Origin: Cellulomonas hominis
Lineage (GTDB): Bacteria > Actinomycetota > Actinomycetes > Actinomycetales > Cellulomonadaceae
Direction of reading: 5' to 3'
Assembly (NCBI RefSeq): GCF_901521055.1
Contig: NZ_CABEGA010000016.1
Location: 1-64,000 of the forward strand
Length of the DNA: 64,000 nucleotides
Made by a program: the position numbers and the translations under genes. The first letter of the stretch is position 1, and each line of letters opens with the position of its first letter. This document shows positions 46,750-55,484 of this stretch, one piece after another. The notes under the pieces were generated by a model. That model was not told where the DNA came from. It worked only from the letters and a program-made list of their open reading frames with translations, and made no database searches.

Positions 46750-47679
46750 GTGCGCCGCACGGTCACCACCCTGCTCGCCGCCTCCCTGCTGCTGCTCAGC
46801 GCGTGCAGCGACGGGGGCTCCGAGGACGACGCGTCGCCGTCGGCTTCCGCCAGCGCCTCCGCCGCCGCGACGGCGAGCGCCGAGGACGTCGCCGCCCTGG
46901 AGGGCGTCACCCTCACCGGGGAGCCCGGCGCGGAGCCGACGTTCGCGTTCGAGCAGCCGTTCACCGTGTCCGCGCCCGTCGCGCGCGTCGCGGCCGCCGG
47001 CACCGGCGCGACCGTCGAGGAGGGCCAGCTCGTCACGGTCAACCTCACCGCCGTGGACGGCGCCGACGGCGCGAGCCAGGGCACCACGTACGGCGCGGAG
47101 CCGCAGCAGTACCTCGCGCAGAGCCCGAACCTGCCGGACGTGCTGCTCGAGCAGATCGTCGGCCAGCAGGTCGGCGCCCGCGTCCTTTACTCGGAGCCGA
47201 GCACCGAGCAGACCCTCATCTGGGCGTTCGAGATCATGAGCGCCGAGTCCGTCCCGAGCCGCGCCGAGGGCACGCCCGTCACCCCGCTGCCCGAGGGCCT
47301 GCCGACCGTGACGCTGGCCGAGGACGGCGAGCCGTCCATCGAGACCGTCGACGCCGACCCGCCGGCCGACCTGGTCGTGCAGCCGCTGATCCAGGGCGCC
47401 GGCGCCGCGGTCGAGGCCGGGCAGAACATCACCATCCAGTACAGCGGCTGGCTGTGGGACGGCACCCCGTTCGACTCCTCGTGGGAGAACGGCGCCCCGC
47501 TGTCCACCTCGCTGGGCAACCTCATCCAGGGCTGGCAGCAGGGCCTCGTCGGGCAGACCGTCGGCAGCCAGGTGCTGCTGATCATCCCGCCGGACCTCGG
47601 CTACGGCGACGAGGACACCGACACGATCCCCGGCAGCTCGACGCTGATCTTCGTGGTGGACATCCTCGCCGCGTCCTGA
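46750..47679 (+). CDS. FKBP-type peptidyl-prolyl isomerase lipoprotein
   Basis: A 309-residue secreted lipoprotein. The lipobox LLSAC places lipidated Cys19 after a short hydrophobic signal. A Ser/Ala/Asp linker follows. An FKBP-like domain (about 55-170) lacks the usual active-site phrases. The complete FKBP domain (about 200-308) has VQPLIQGAGAAVEAG, QYSGWLWDGTPFDSSW and PPDLGYGDED. It should fold secreted proteins at the outer face of the membrane. GTG 46750 starts the signal; TACGAT at 46709-46714 is a likely -10 box. Confidence 0.88.
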   Translation: MRRTVTTLLAASLLLLSACSDGGSEDDASPSASASASAAATASAEDVAALEGVTLTGEPGAEPTFAFEQPFTVSAPVARVAAAGTGATVEEGQLVTVNLTAVDGADGASQGTTYGAEPQQYLAQSPNLPDVLLEQIVGQQVGARVLYSEPSTEQTLIWAFEIMSAESVPSRAEGTPVTPLPEGLPTVTLAEDGEPSIETVDADPPADLVVQPLIQGAGAAVEAGQNITIQYSGWLWDGTPFDSSWENGAPLSTSLGNLIQGWQQGLVGQTVGSQVLLIIPPDLGYGDEDTDTIPGSSTLIFVVDILAAS

Positions 47680-47694
47680 CGCTCCGGACGACGC

Positions 47695-47732
47695 ACAGGG
47701 CCCTCGGTCGCACCAGTGACCGAGGGCCCTGT
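47695..47732 (+). terminator. strong hairpin terminator
   Basis: Perfect 15-bp arms 47695-47709 and 47718-47732 with an 8-nt loop follow the FKBP gene by 16 bases. Confidence 0.8.
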
Positions 47733-47788
47733 TCCGTTCGCGACCGACGTGGTTAGCCTGGCGTCCCAGCACCAGTCAGGAGACGGCG

Positions 47789-49864
47789 ATGGACGCGGCA
47801 ACGACGCCGACGGTCCGGAACGTGGCGCTCGTGGGTCACGGCGGATCCGGCAAGACGACACTCGCCGAGGCGCTGCTGCTGCGCGCCGGGGCCGTCCCGC
47901 GCGCCGGCCGCGTCGAGGACGGCTCGACGGTCTGCGACCACGAGCCCGAGGAGGTCGCGCGCGGCTCCTCCGTGGCGCTCGGCGTCGCCGACCTCGACTG
48001 GACCTGCAGCCAGGGCTGCCCCCACCGGCTCACCCTGCTGGACACCCCCGGGGCGCCGGACTTCGCGGGCGCGGTCGACGCCGCGCTGTCCGTGGCGGAC
48101 CTGGCGGTGGTGGTGGTGAGCGCCGTCGACGGGGTCCAGTCCGGGACGGAGGCGGCGTGGCGGCGGTGCGACGAGGCGGGGATCCCCCGCCTCGTCGTCG
48201 TCTCGCAGGAGGACCGCGCCCGCGCGGACTTCCATCGGGTGCTCGACCAGGTCCGTGACCTCGCGCGCCGCACCGGGCGCGACCCGGCGAGCGTCGTCCC
48301 GCTGGAGCTGCCGCTCGGCGAGGAGCAGGCGCTGCACGGGGTCGCCGACGTCCTGTCCGACCGCGGGCTCGACTACGCCGCGGACGGCCGGCACCAGACC
48401 TGCGCGCTGCCCGAGGACGTCGCGGAGGAGGAGCACCGCCTGCACGACGAGGTCACGGAGGAGATCGTCGCGCACGACGACGACCAGCTGGAGCGCTACC
48501 TGTCCGGGGAGGTGCCCGACGCGGCCGACCTCGAGCGCACCCTCGCGCGGGAGGTCGTGACGGGCGAGGCGGTGCCGGTGCTCGTCGCGTCGGCCGCCAC
48601 CGGCGTCGGGGTCGACCGGCTGGCGGACCTGCTGTGCGAGATCGGGCCCGCGCCGTCGGACCGCCCGGCCCGGCTGCGCGTCGGCGGCGACGACGGTCCG
48701 ACGACCGACCTGCCGGCGGACCCCCTCGGCGAACCGGTCCTGCACGTGTTCCGCACGGTCGCCGACCCGTTCGTCGGGCAGGTGTCGGTGTTCAAGGTGC
48801 TGTCCGGCACCGTGCGCTCCGGCGACCGGCTGGTCAGCACCGCCACGGGCACCGAGGAACGGCTGCACGGCCTGTTCCGGCTGCGCGGCCGGGAGCACCT
48901 GCCGGTCGACGCGGTGCCCGCCGGGTCGATCGCGGCCGTCGCGAAGCTCACCGGCACCCCGACCGGCGGCCTGCTCGCCGCCCGCGCCCAGCCGGTCCGT
49001 CCCGCCGCCCTGCCCGCGCGGCCCCCGGTGCTCGCGGTCGGGCTGGTCCCGGTGAGCCAGGCCGACGACGACAAGCTGTCGGCCGCGCTGACCCGGCTCG
49101 CGGCGGAGGACCCGACGCTGCGGGTGGACCGCACGCCGCACCAGACGGTGCTGCGCGGCCTGGGTGATGCGCACCTGGCCGTGGCGGTCGAGCGGCTGGC
49201 CCGCGTGTTCGGCGTGCACGTGACCACCGAGCCGGTGCGGATCGCGTACCGGGAGACGCTCGCGCGCCCGGCGGAGGCCGAGGGCCGGCTGAAGAAGCAG
49301 TCGGGCGGGCACGGGCAGTTCGCGGTCGTCCAGCTCCGGCTCACGCCGCTGCCGGCCGGGTCCGGCTTCGCGTTCAAGGACTCGGTGGTGGGCGGTGCGG
49401 TCCCCCGGTCCTACCTGCCCGCCGTGGAGCGCGGCGCCGCCGAGGCGCTCGCCGCCGGCGGTCCGCTCGGGCACCCCGTGGTCGACGTGCAGGTCGAGGT
49501 GCACGACGGGAAGTCGCACGCCGTCGACTCGTCCGACATGGCGTTCCGGACGGCGGCCGCCGCCGGGGTGCGCGCCGCGCTCGCGTCCGCCGGCACCGTC
49601 CTGCTCGAACCCACGGTCCGCGTCACGGTCGTCGTCCCGCCGGAGGCCCAGGGCGACGTGCTCGGGGACCTGTCCGGCCGGCGCGGGCACATCACCGCGA
49701 GCAGCACCACCGACGACGGCCGCGTGCGGATCGAGGCGACAGTCCCCGAGGCGGAGGTCGTCCGGTACGCCCTGGACCTGCGGGCCCTGGCCGGCGGCCG
49801 TGGCGAGGTGACGCTGGCGCCCGGGGAGTACGAGGTCCGGCCGGGGCACCTGGCGGCGGTGTGA
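47789..49864 (+). CDS. elongation factor G-like GTPase (EF-G2 type)
   Basis: A 691-residue translation-factor-like GTPase. G1 is GHGGSGKTT (16-24) and G3 DTPG (85-88). The G4 position reads SQED (139-142), not the NKxD that specifies guanine, so GTP binding may be altered. Domains II to V follow, with QSGGHGQFAVVQLRLTPLP in domain IV. Actinobacteria carry such EF-G paralogues in addition to FusA; their role is unclear, and this is not the main EF-G. TAGCCT at 47754-47759 is a likely -10 box and CAGGAG the ribosome binding site. Confidence 0.88.
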   Translation: MDAATTPTVRNVALVGHGGSGKTTLAEALLLRAGAVPRAGRVEDGSTVCDHEPEEVARGSSVALGVADLDWTCSQGCPHRLTLLDTPGAPDFAGAVDAALSVADLAVVVVSAVDGVQSGTEAAWRRCDEAGIPRLVVVSQEDRARADFHRVLDQVRDLARRTGRDPASVVPLELPLGEEQALHGVADVLSDRGLDYAADGRHQTCALPEDVAEEEHRLHDEVTEEIVAHDDDQLERYLSGEVPDAADLERTLAREVVTGEAVPVLVASAATGVGVDRLADLLCEIGPAPSDRPARLRVGGDDGPTTDLPADPLGEPVLHVFRTVADPFVGQVSVFKVLSGTVRSGDRLVSTATGTEERLHGLFRLRGREHLPVDAVPAGSIAAVAKLTGTPTGGLLAARAQPVRPAALPARPPVLAVGLVPVSQADDDKLSAALTRLAAEDPTLRVDRTPHQTVLRGLGDAHLAVAVERLARVFGVHVTTEPVRIAYRETLARPAEAEGRLKKQSGGHGQFAVVQLRLTPLPAGSGFAFKDSVVGGAVPRSYLPAVERGAAEALAAGGPLGHPVVDVQVEVHDGKSHAVDSSDMAFRTAAAAGVRAALASAGTVLLEPTVRVTVVVPPEAQGDVLGDLSGRRGHITASSTTDDGRVRIEATVPEAEVVRYALDLRALAGGRGEVTLAPGEYEVRPGHLAAV

Positions 49865-49867
49865 GAG

Positions 49868-49953
49868 CCGACGATCGGTAGCGTACCGAGCCGACGATCG
49901 GTAGCGTTGGCCGCCGACGATCGGTAGCGTAGTTGACCGACGAACGGTAGCGT
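49868..49953 (+). repeat. four copies of a 17-bp motif at exact 23-bp spacing
   Basis: CCGACGATCGGTAGCGT occurs at 49868-49884, 49891-49907 and 49914-49930. A copy with one change (CCGACGAACGG) is at 49937-49953. The three 6-bp spacers differ. Each copy joins a short dyad CCGA-CGA-TCGG to TAGCGT, a -10-like hexamer. The array starts 4 bases after the EF-G-like stop and ends 7 bases before the GTG of the DUF4143 ATPase gene, so it must form that gene's promoter or operator. Confidence 0.9.
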
Positions 49954-49960
49954 AGAGCCT

Positions 49961-51247
49961 GTGACCAGCGCACTGACCGAGCCCTACCGGCGTCGCGTGG
50001 TGGATGACGAGATCGATGCGCTGCTGCCGGGCGTGCCAGCGATCGCCATCGAGGGGGCGAAGGCGGTGGGCAAGACCGCCACGGCCGCGGCACGGGCCGG
50101 CACGACCCACCTGCTCGACGACCCCGCCACGCGCGCGGTGATCGAGGCCGACCCGGACCGCGTGCTCACGGGCCGGCCCCCGGTCCTCCTCGACGAGTGG
50201 CAGCTGCTCCCTCGGACGTGGGACCTCGTACGGCGGGACGTCGACCGCGACCCGACCGCCGGACGCTTCCTGCTGACGGGCTCCGCCTCGCCCCGTACAC
50301 CGGCCACGCACTCGGGCGCGGGCCGCATCGTCCAGGTGCGGATGCGCCCGATGACACTGGCCGAACGCGGGACGACCCCGTCCGTCAGCCTCGGCGCGAT
50401 GCTCTCCGGCGCCCCCGTCCAGGTCGTCGGCGCGACCACGGTGTCGCTCGAGGACTACGTGGCGGAGATCCTGGCGAGCGGCTTCCCCGCGCTGCGCGGC
50501 CTGCCCGGGCGGGCACTGCGCGCGCAGCTCGACGGCTACCTCGCCAGGGTCGTCGACCGCGACTTCCCGGAGGTCGGCCAGGAGGTCCGACGTCCCGACG
50601 CCCTGCGCCGGTGGATGGCGGCGTACGCGGCGGCGACGTCGACCACGGCCTCCTACGAGACCATCCGGGACGCCGCCACGTCCGGGCACGGCGACAAGCC
50701 GGCGAAGACCACGACCGGTCCCTACCGAGACACGCTGGAGCGCCTGTGGCTGCTCGACCCCGTGCCCGCCTGGTCGCCCTCGTCCAACCACCTCAAGCGC
50801 CTCGGTGCAGCGCCGAAGCACCACCTCGCCGATCCGGCGCTCGCGTGCCGGCTGCTCGGCGCGACGGCCGAGAGCCTGCTCACCGGACAGGACGCCGCAC
50901 CGGCCGTGCCACGCGACGGCACCCTGCTGGGTGCCCTCTTCGAGTCGCTCGTCGCCCTGGACCTGCGGGTCTACGCGCAGCACTCCGAGGCCTCGGTCGG
51001 ACACCTGCGCACCAAGGGTGGCGAACGCGAGGTCGACTTCGTCGTCAGCCGCGCCGACGGCAAGGTGGTCGCGGTCGAGGTCAAGCTCGCGACCGACGTC
51101 GATGACCGGGACGTCCGGCACCTGCTGTGGCTGCGCGACCAGCTCGGCCCGCGTCTGCTCGACGCCGTCGTGGTGACGACCGGGTCCGACGCCTACCGGC
51201 GGCGGGACGGTGTGGCTGTCGTGCCTGCCGCACTCCTCGGACCCTGA
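49961..51247 (+). CDS. AAA-type ATPase with DUF4143 and nuclease-like C-terminus
   Basis: A 428-residue protein. The P-loop EGAKAVGKT is at 31-39 and Walker B VLLDEWQ at 75-81. The DUF4143 region begins near residue 170 (ILASGFPALRGLPGRALRAQLDGYLARVVDRD). The C-terminal segment EREVDFVVSRADGKVVAVEVKL has the E-D-ExK pattern of a PD-(D/E)XK nuclease fold. Such proteins are widespread, mobile and of unknown function, sometimes suspected of defence or toxin-like roles. The GTG has no ribosome binding site and touches a 23-bp repeat array. Confidence 0.88.
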   Translation: MTSALTEPYRRRVVDDEIDALLPGVPAIAIEGAKAVGKTATAAARAGTTHLLDDPATRAVIEADPDRVLTGRPPVLLDEWQLLPRTWDLVRRDVDRDPTAGRFLLTGSASPRTPATHSGAGRIVQVRMRPMTLAERGTTPSVSLGAMLSGAPVQVVGATTVSLEDYVAEILASGFPALRGLPGRALRAQLDGYLARVVDRDFPEVGQEVRRPDALRRWMAAYAAATSTTASYETIRDAATSGHGDKPAKTTTGPYRDTLERLWLLDPVPAWSPSSNHLKRLGAAPKHHLADPALACRLLGATAESLLTGQDAAPAVPRDGTLLGALFESLVALDLRVYAQHSEASVGHLRTKGGEREVDFVVSRADGKVVAVEVKLATDVDDRDVRHLLWLRDQLGPRLLDAVVVTTGSDAYRRRDGVAVVPAALLGP

Positions 51248-51293
51248 CCCGCCCCTCGGGGCCTCGACCCGGAGGGGCGGGCGTCCCCAGACG

Positions 51294-51725
51294 TCAGGCG
51301 CCCGCCGGCACCCGGGCCTCCGGGACCGGCATCCCGGTCCCCAGCCGGCCGGCGTAGAGGTCGATCTTCATCTCGATCGCCGCCAGGTGCTCCGCCGCCT
51401 CCGCGAGCTGGGCGCGCACCGCGTCCCGGTGCGCCTGCAGCAGGGCGAGCCGCTGCGGCTCCGTGCCCTCCCCCCGGCGCACCAGGTCCGCGTACTCGCG
51501 GATCTCGCGGATCGGCATGCCCGTGGCCCGGAGCCGCGTGAGCAGGTGCAGCCACCCGAGGTCGCGCTCGGTGTACCGCCGGTGGCCGGACGCGGCGCGC
51601 TCGACCGCGTCGAGCAGCAGCCCGTCGCGCTCGTAGTACCGCAGCGTGTGCGGGGACAGCCCGGTCGCGGCGGCGGCCTCGGCGATCGTGAGCGTGCGCG
51701 TCTGGTCGGTCACGTCCACCAGCAT
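51294..51725 (-). CDS. MerR-family regulator
   Basis: A 143-residue regulator. The MerR helix-turn-helix LTIAEAAAATGLSPHTLRYYERDGLL is followed by the wing (RYTERDLGWLHLLTRLRATGMPIREIREYADLV) and a coiled-coil dimer helix (residues 85-120). There are no metal-binding cysteines, so it belongs to the small-molecule or redox branch. It lies 8 bases downstream of the aldo/keto reductase gene in the same operon and most likely controls that operon through the dyad at 52772-52789. Confidence 0.9.
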   Translation of the reverse strand: MLVDVTDQTRTLTIAEAAAATGLSPHTLRYYERDGLLLDAVERAASGHRRYTERDLGWLHLLTRLRATGMPIREIREYADLVRRGEGTEPQRLALLQAHRDAVRAQLAEAAEHLAAIEMKIDLYAGRLGTGMPVPEARVPAGA

Positions 51726-51733
51726 GCGCCCCG

Positions 51734-52756
51734 TCACCGGTCGATGGTGCTCATGTCGGGGTACCGGTCCCCGACGACGGCCTGCGCGGGCACCGCGTCC
51801 GCGAGCGCGGCCAGGTCCTCGGGGGTCAGCCGGACGTCGACGGCGCCGGCGTTCTGCTCGAGGTAGCGGACCCGCCGGGTGCCGGGGATCGGCACGACGT
51901 CCTCGCCCTGCGCGAGCACCCACGCCAGGGCGAGCTGCGCCGCCGTGACGCCGTGGTCGGCCGCGAGCGCCTGCACCCGCTCGACCAGGGCGCGGTTGGC
52001 GTCGAAGGCCGCGCCCGCGAACCGCGGGTTGGCGCGGCGGAAGTCGCCGTCGGCCAGGTCGGACACCGCCGTGATCGCCCCGGTCAGCATGCCGCGGCCG
52101 AGCGGGGAGTAGGGCACCAGGCCGATGCCGAGCTCGCGCAGCACGGGCAGCACGGCGGTCTCGACGTCGCGCGTCCACAGCGAGTACTCCGTCTGCACGG
52201 CGGTCAGCGGGTGCACGGCGTGCGCGCGGCGGATCGTCTCGGGCGCCGCCTCGGCCAGGCCGAGGTGCCGGACCTTGCCCGCCTGGACGGCCTCCGCGAG
52301 CGCGCCCATGGTGTCCTCGACCGGCACCGTGGGGTCCATGCGGTGCATGTAGTACAGGTCGACGTGGTCGACGCCCAGGCGCTGGAGGCTCCCGTCGAGC
52401 GCCGCGCGGACGTACTCCGGCCGGCCGTTCACCGACCGCGTGGCGACCGCCGGGTCGGGGTCCCGGACGATCCCGAACTTCGTCGCCAGCACCACCTCGT
52501 CACGGCGCCCGGCGATCGCGCGGCCGACGAGCCGCTCGTTGGTGTGCGGGCCGTACATGTCGGCCGTGTCGAGCAGGGTCACGCCCAGGTCGAGCGCGCG
52601 GTGGATCGTCGCCACCGACTCGCGCTCCTGGTCGCTGCCGGGCGCGGACGTCGCGCCGTAGAACTCGGACATGCCCATGCAGCCGAGGCCGAGGGCGGAG
52701 ACGGTGAGGGCGGTGCCGTTCGCGGCGCTGCCGAGGGTGCGGGTGGGGAGAGTCAT
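51734..52756 (-). CDS. aldo/keto reductase
   Basis: A 340-residue NADPH-dependent (beta/alpha)8 oxidoreductase of the AKR13-like bacterial group. The catalytic Asp-Tyr pair is in [18 protein letters not shown], the Lys is in VVLATKFG, and the His is in [11 protein letters not shown]. The NADPH site lies near [16 protein letters not shown]. The likely role is carbonyl detoxification. It is cotranscribed with the MerR regulator that follows. Confidence 0.94.
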   Translation of the reverse strand: MTLPTRTLGSAANGTALTVSALGLGCMGMSEFYGATSAPGSDQERESVATIHRALDLGVTLLDTADMYGPHTNERLVGRAIAGRRDEVVLATKFGIVRDPDPAVATRSVNGRPEYVRAALDGSLQRLGVDHVDLYYMHRMDPTVPVEDTMGALAEAVQAGKVRHLGLAEAAPETIRRAHAVHPLTAVQTEYSLWTRDVETAVLPVLRELGIGLVPYSPLGRGMLTGAITAVSDLADGDFRRANPRFAGAAFDANRALVERVQALAADHGVTAAQLALAWVLAQGEDVVPIPGTRRVRYLEQNAGAVDVRLTPEDLAALADAVPAQAVVGDRYPDMSTIDR

Positions 52757-52771
52757 GGCTCGACCGTCGCC

Positions 52772-52789
52772 CTTGGAGCGCGCTCGAAG
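52772..52789. promoter_or_regulatory. MerR-type operator overlapping the aldo/keto reductase promoter
   Basis: On the minus strand, CTTCGAGCG-CGCTCCAAG is an 18-bp dyad with one mismatch, directly behind the -35-like TTGACT (52793-52788). A -10-like GACGGT follows at a 19-bp spacer, the long spacing typical of MerR-activated promoters, and lies 6 nt before the reductase ATG. Confidence 0.65.
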
Positions 52790-52862
52790 TCAACCCGGCC
52801 CTGCGGAGCAGGCCGTCCGGTCGTAGCGTCGGGACGTACACCCATCCCCCGAGGAGGACCGC

Positions 52863-53327
52863 GTGAAGCTTCGTCATCTGCCGCTCCGGCTGGGCGCCGG
52901 CGCCTACATCCTGAGCTCCGGCCTGGACAAGTTCTCCGCCGACGAGGAGGCCGCCGCCGGGATCCACGGCACCGCCGCGGGCGCGTACCCGTTCCTCGCC
53001 GACGTCGACCCGAAGACGTTCACCAAGGCGCTCGCCGCCACCGAGGTCGGCCTCGGCGCCGCGCTGCTGGTGCCGGTGCTGCCCCGCGTCGTCGTCGCCA
53101 CCGGGTTCACGGCGTTCTCCGCCGCGCTCGTCGGCATGTACCTGCGCACGCCCGCGCTGCACCGCGGCCCGAACGACCCGCGCCCGAACCCGCAGGGCAT
53201 CGGCGTCGCCAAGGACGTCGTCATGGCGGGCGCCGCCGCGTCGTACCTCATCGACACGCTGACCTCGTCGGCCAAGAAGGCCGGCGTCAAGGCCGCGAAG
53301 AAGGCGAAGAAGGCCGTCCGGCACTGA
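52863..53327 (+). CDS. DoxX-like membrane protein
   Basis: A 154-residue protein with about four helices. The first block, LPLRLGAGAYILSSGLDKF, is the DoxX-type start. The central region KALAATEVGLGAALLVPVLPRVVVATGFTAFSAALVGMYLRTP follows the family. A long Lys/Ala tail (KKAGVKAAKKAKKAVRH) faces the cytoplasm. Function is unknown. GTG 52863 has GAGGAGG upstream and TAGCGT at 52823-52828 as a likely -10 box. Confidence 0.82.
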   Translation: MKLRHLPLRLGAGAYILSSGLDKFSADEEAAAGIHGTAAGAYPFLADVDPKTFTKALAATEVGLGAALLVPVLPRVVVATGFTAFSAALVGMYLRTPALHRGPNDPRPNPQGIGVAKDVVMAGAAASYLIDTLTSSAKKAGVKAAKKAKKAVRH

Positions 53328-53401
53328 CGCTGCTCCGGGGCCGGGCGCGGGCTGGCTAGGCTCGGTCCGTCCGCGTCCGACCCCGCCCGAGGAGCGCCCG
53401 C

Positions 53402-54001
53402 ATGCGCCAGCAGACCCGCTGGGAGCAGATCGGCCAGCAGAACCCCGACCGCTCGCAGTGGTACGTCGAGCGGTTCCGCAGCATGGCCGCCGAGGGCGCC
53501 GACCTGGCCGGCGAGGCCCGGATGGTCGACGCGATGGTCCCGCGCGGCGCCCGGGTGCTCGACGCCGGGTGCGGCCCGGGCCGGGTCGGCGGGGAGCTCG
53601 CCCGGCGGGGGCACGCCGTCGTGGGCGTCGACGTCGACCCGGTGCTGGTCGAGGCCGCGCGCGCCGACCACCCCGCGGGCGACTGGCACGTCGGGGACCT
53701 CGCCGAGCTGGACCTGCCGGCGGCGGGGGTGCCGGAGCCGTTCGACGTCGCGGTCATGGCGGGCAACGTGCTGACGTTCGTCGCGCCCGGCACCGAGGCG
53801 GAGGTGCTGCGCCGCATCCGCGCGCACCTGGTCCCCGGCGGCCGGCTGGTCGTCGGCTTCGGTGCGGGGCGCGGCTACGCGTTCGACGCCCTGGACGAGG
53901 ACGCCCGCACCGCGGGGTTCACGATCCAGCACCGGTTCGCCACCTGGGACCTGCGGCCGTTCGGGCCGGAGTCGGACTTCCTGGTCGCCGTGCTCGGCTG
54001 A
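53402..54001 (+). CDS. class I SAM-dependent methyltransferase
   Basis: A 199-residue methyltransferase of the small MerR/MT-11 type. Motif I VLDAGCGPGRVGGELARRG, the acidic loop VVGVDVDPVLVEAARADHP and a motif IV-like region VAVMAGNVLTFV are present. Substrate unknown. ATG 53402 follows GAGGAG, and TAGGCT at 53356-53361 is a likely -10 box. Confidence 0.9.
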   Translation: MRQQTRWEQIGQQNPDRSQWYVERFRSMAAEGADLAGEARMVDAMVPRGARVLDAGCGPGRVGGELARRGHAVVGVDVDPVLVEAARADHPAGDWHVGDLAELDLPAAGVPEPFDVAVMAGNVLTFVAPGTEAEVLRRIRAHLVPGGRLVVGFGAGRGYAFDALDEDARTAGFTIQHRFATWDLRPFGPESDFLVAVLG

Positions 54002-54046
54002 CACCCGCGCTGGTCGCAGCGCCGGAGCCGTGCCAGGCTCGACCGC

Positions 54047-54667
54047 ATGGCCCGGTTCTTCGACGTCCACCCGCACGACCCCCAGGCCCGGGCGGTGAGC
54101 CAGCTCGTCGCGATGCTCCGGGACGACGCGCTGATCGCGTACCCCACCGACTCCGGCTACGCGCTCGGCTGCCGCCTGGAGAGTCACGCGGGAGCGGACC
54201 GGATCCGCGCGATCCGGCGCCTCGACGACCGGCACCACTTCACCCTGATGTGCAGCGACTTCGCGCAGCTCGGGCAGCTGGTGCGGCTGGACAACGCGCC
54301 GTTCCGGGCGATCAAGGCGGCGACCCCCGGGCCGTACACGTTCATCCTCCCGGCCACCAAGGAGGTCCCGCGCCGGCTCGCGCACCCGAAGAAGAAGACG
54401 GTCGGCGTGCGCATCCCCGACAGCCGCGTGGTGCAGGCCCTGCTCCGGGAGCTCGGCGAGCCGCTGCTGTCGTCCACGCTCATCCTGCCGGGCGAGACGG
54501 AGCCCCAGACCGACGGGTGGACCGTCAAGGAGGAGCTCGACCACGTGGTCGACGCCGTCGTGGACGCCGGGGAGTGCGGGCAGGAGCCGACCACCGTCGT
54601 CGACTGGTCCGAGGGGTACCCCGAGGTGGTCCGCGTCGGCGCGGGCGACCCGGACCGGTTCTCCTGA
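54047..54667 (+). CDS. YciO/Sua5 family threonylcarbamoyl-AMP synthase-like protein
   Basis: A 206-residue single YrdC domain. The signature is LIAYPTDSGYALGC, followed by HFTLMCSDFAQLGQLVRLDNAPFRAIKAATPGPYTFIL and a nucleotide-binding KKKTVGVRIPDSRVVQALL. Sua5/TsaC make threonylcarbamoyl-AMP for tRNA t6A. The YciO branch, to which this length and the PYTFIL motif point, has a less certain role. CAGGCT ends 7 nt before the ATG. Confidence 0.88.
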   Translation: MARFFDVHPHDPQARAVSQLVAMLRDDALIAYPTDSGYALGCRLESHAGADRIRAIRRLDDRHHFTLMCSDFAQLGQLVRLDNAPFRAIKAATPGPYTFILPATKEVPRRLAHPKKKTVGVRIPDSRVVQALLRELGEPLLSSTLILPGETEPQTDGWTVKEELDHVVDAVVDAGECGQEPTTVVDWSEGYPEVVRVGAGDPDRFS

Positions 54668-54680
54668 CGGGCGCGGGCCC

Positions 54681-55484
54681 GTGACCGCCGCGCTGCCCGA
54701 CGACGTCCGCTACCCCGCGGAGGTCGCGCCCGGCGCCCGGGACCTCACGGAGCTCGACGGGGCCGTCGTGGAGTGCCGGGCCTGCCCGCGGCTCGTGGCC
54801 TGGCGGGAGCACGTCGCCGACGTGAAGCGCGCGGCCTACCGGGACCAGACGTACTGGGGGCGGCCGGCCCCCGGCTTCGGGGACCCGGACGCCGCGGTGC
54901 TGGTCGTCGGCCTGGCGCCCGCGGCGCACGGGGCGAACCGCACCGGCCGGATGTTCACCGGCGACCGGTCCGGGGACTTCTTGTTCGCGGCGATGCACCG
55001 CGTCGGGATGGCCTCCCAGCCGACGTCCACGCACCTCGGCGACGGGCTGACGCTGACCGGCGTGCGGATCACCGCGCCGGTGCACTGCGCCCCGCCGGAC
55101 AACAAGCCGCTGCCCGAGGAGCGGCACCGGTGCGGCCCCTGGCTCGCGCGGGAGCTGGAGCTCGTCCGGCCGCGGGTCGCGGTGGTGCTCGGGGCGTTCG
55201 GGTGGGACGCGCTGCTGCGCACGCTCGCCGAGCAGGGCTGGGCGGTCCCGCGTCCCCGCCCGCGGTTCGTGCACGGCGCGGAGCAGGTCCTGGAGCGCCC
55301 GGTCCCGGACGGGGCCGAGCCCCAGCGCCTGACGCTGCTCGGCTGCTTCCACGTCAGCCAGCAGAACACCTTCACGGGCCGCCTCACCCCGGCGATGCTC
55401 GACGCCGTCCTGCTCCGCGCCCGGGACCTCGCGGCGGGCCCGGCCACCCCGGCCCCGGCCACCCCGGCCGCGGACGTCAGCTGA
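54681..55484 (+). CDS. uracil-DNA glycosylase, family 5 (UdgB type)
   Basis: A 267-residue DNA-repair glycosylase. Iron-sulfur cluster cysteines lie in ECRACPRL (about residue 32-35) and later CAPPDNK and RCGPW. The active-site motif GLAPAAHGANRTGRMFTGD is family 5, and the second motif is GCFHVSQQNTFTGRLT. It removes uracil and hypoxanthine from DNA. GTG 54681 starts 13 bases after the YciO gene. Its stop overlaps the convergent SDR gene by 8 bases. Confidence 0.93.
   Translation: MTAALPDDVRYPAEVAPGARDLTELDGAVVECRACPRLVAWREHVADVKRAAYRDQTYWGRPAPGFGDPDAAVLVVGLAPAAHGANRTGRMFTGDRSGDFLFAAMHRVGMASQPTSTHLGDGLTLTGVRITAPVHCAPPDNKPLPEERHRCGPWLARELELVRPRVAVVLGAFGWDALLRTLAEQGWAVPRPRPRFVHGAEQVLERPVPDGAEPQRLTLLGCFHVSQQNTFTGRLTPAMLDAVLLRARDLAAGPATPAPATPAADVS

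Noticed and set aside
49868..49953. CRISPR array
   Set aside because: The spacers are only 6 bp and no cas gene is present; the location fits a promoter or operator array.
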